Below, one piece after another: positions 4,589 through 5,376 of a stretch of DNA of 5,376 nt. Positions within the stretch are counted from its first letter, which is position 1; the number at the start of each line of letters is the position of its first letter. The notes under the pieces were generated by a model. It ran no database searches. It saw only the letters and a program-made list of their open reading frames with translations, and was not told the origin of the DNA. The stretch covers positions 85,751-91,126 of the forward strand of contig NYVC01000003.1 of assembly GCA_002684375.1 (NCBI GenBank), given 5' to 3'. Source of the stretch: Marinovum sp. GTDB lineage: Bacteria; Pseudomonadota; Alphaproteobacteria; Rhodobacterales; Rhodobacteraceae. A program made the position numbers and the translations under genes.

Positions 4589-5376
4589 ATGACCCAAGCC
4601 GAGATAGACGCTCTGCGCTCCAAGCTGATCGTGCCACAAAACCACCTTATCGATGGGCGTAATCTGCCCAGTGAGGATGGCGGTGTGACCGATGTGATCT
4701 CACCGATAAATGGCCAGTGTATCACAACGGTTGCGGCCGGAACGTCAGGCGATGCAGCGCGCGCGATACAGGCGGCAAGAGCCGCATTCGAAGATCGCAG
4801 GTGGGCGGGGATGCCGCCTGCCGAGCGCAAGCGTATCTTATTCAAATGGGCTGATTTGATTGCTGCGGAAAGTCTTGAACTGGCGGTCTTGGGTGTGCGC
4901 GATAATGGCACCGAAATCGCGATGGCGATCAAGGCTGAGGTCGGTTCGGCGATTGGAACCCTGCGCTATTACGCTGAGGCGCTTGATAAAATTTATGGCG
5001 AAATAGCACCGACCGGAGATACGACGCTTGGGTTGATTCACAAAGCCCCTGTGGGTGTGGTGGCGGCGATCATTCCGTGGAACTTCCCCTTGATGATCGG
5101 AATGTGGAAACTGGGCCCCGCTCTGGCTGCCGGAAATTCGGTAGTGATCAAACCTCCCGAAAGTGCGTCGCTTAGTATGTTACGCATCTGTCAACTGGCG
5201 CATGAGGCCGGACTTCCGCCCGGTGTTTTGAATGTGGTTACCGGGCGGGGCTCGGTGGTCGGTGAAGCCTTGGCAACCTCAATGGAGGTGGATGTGATGG
5301 CCTTTACCGGATCGGGCCCGGTTGGTCGGCGCCTGTTAGAAAATGCGGCGCGTTCGAATATGAAACGCTGCTATCT
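4589..5376 (+). CDS. PuuC-like NAD(P)-dependent aldehyde dehydrogenase, N-terminal 262 residues (cut by window edge)
   Basis: ATG at 4589 follows a GAGG ribosome site (4575-4578) by 10 bases, and the frame stays open to the window end. The product is the cofactor-binding half of an aldehyde dehydrogenase: LIDGR (20-24), SPINGQ (38-43), YYAEALDKIYGE (127-138), the IIPWNFP motif with catalytic Asn165, WKLGPALAAGNSVVIKPPE (173-191) with NAD(P)-contacting Lys188, and the Rossmann turn FTGSGPVGRRL (239-249). The YAEALDKIYGE segment, the long WKLGPALAAGNSV match and SNMKR (256-260) closely resemble E. coli PuuC, which oxidises gamma-glutamyl-gamma-aminobutyraldehyde. The catalytic Glu and Cys lie beyond the edge, so activity cannot be judged. 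KPPE replaces the usual KPSE. In this context it likely oxidises an aldehyde made after P450 action, before or after glutamate release. It is separated from the ligase gene by 179 bases, so it may be transcribed on its own or head a second unit. Confidence 0.92.
   Translation, partial: MTQAEIDALRSKLIVPQNHLIDGRNLPSEDGGVTDVISPINGQCITTVAAGTSGDAARAIQAARAAFEDRRWAGMPPAERKRILFKWADLIAAESLELAVLGVRDNGTEIAMAIKAEVGSAIGTLRYYAEALDKIYGEIAPTGDTTLGLIHKAPVGVVAAIIPWNFPLMIGMWKLGPALAAGNSVVIKPPESASLSMLRICQLAHEAGLPPGVLNVVTGRGSVVGEALATSMEVDVMAFTGSGPVGRRLLENAARSNMKRCY

Overview
This 5.4-kb window comes from a bacterial chromosome or large replicon. All genes lie on the + strand, and the base composition is roughly balanced by eye. 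The gene families and style (a tripartite tricarboxylate transporter, a soluble class I P450, glutamylamide enzymes, AAAGGAG-type ribosome sites) suggest a marine, Roseobacter-like alphaproteobacterium. That placement is an inference from gene content and protein flavour only; no marker gene is present.

Layout from left to right: (1) the last 45 codons of a TctA-type membrane permease (1-138); (2) a complete TctC/Bug-type periplasmic solute-binding protein (182-1123); (3) a short gap holding a 7-bp all-GC stem-loop just before the next ribosome site; (4) a class I glutamine amidotransferase-like hydrolase (1172-1900); (5) a cytochrome P450 that overlaps it by 8 bases (1893-3125); (6) a glutamine-synthetase-like gamma-glutamylamide synthetase starting 3 bases after the P450 stop (3129-4409); (7) a 179-base gap with a perfect 10-bp inverted repeat and a smaller GC hairpin; (8) the first 262 codons of a PuuC-like aldehyde dehydrogenase running off the right edge (4589-5376).

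The best reading is a gamma-glutamylation pathway for an organic amine. The transporter would import the substrate, and the GS-like ligase would attach glutamate to its amino group using ATP. The P450 would oxidise the protected amine, and the aldehyde dehydrogenase would oxidise an aldehyde intermediate to an acid. The amidotransferase-like enzyme would release glutamate. The logic matches the E. coli Puu putrescine pathway and, more closely, the isopropylamine (Ipu) and aniline (Tdn/Atd) gamma-glutamyl routes, with a P450 where Puu uses the flavin oxidase PuuB. The ligase has Met at the position equivalent to the ammonium-site Glu327 of true glutamine synthetase, which supports an amine rather than ammonia as acceptor. 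The substrate cannot be read from the sequence, and no P450 redox partner is visible. No RNA gene, mobile element or CRISPR array was seen.
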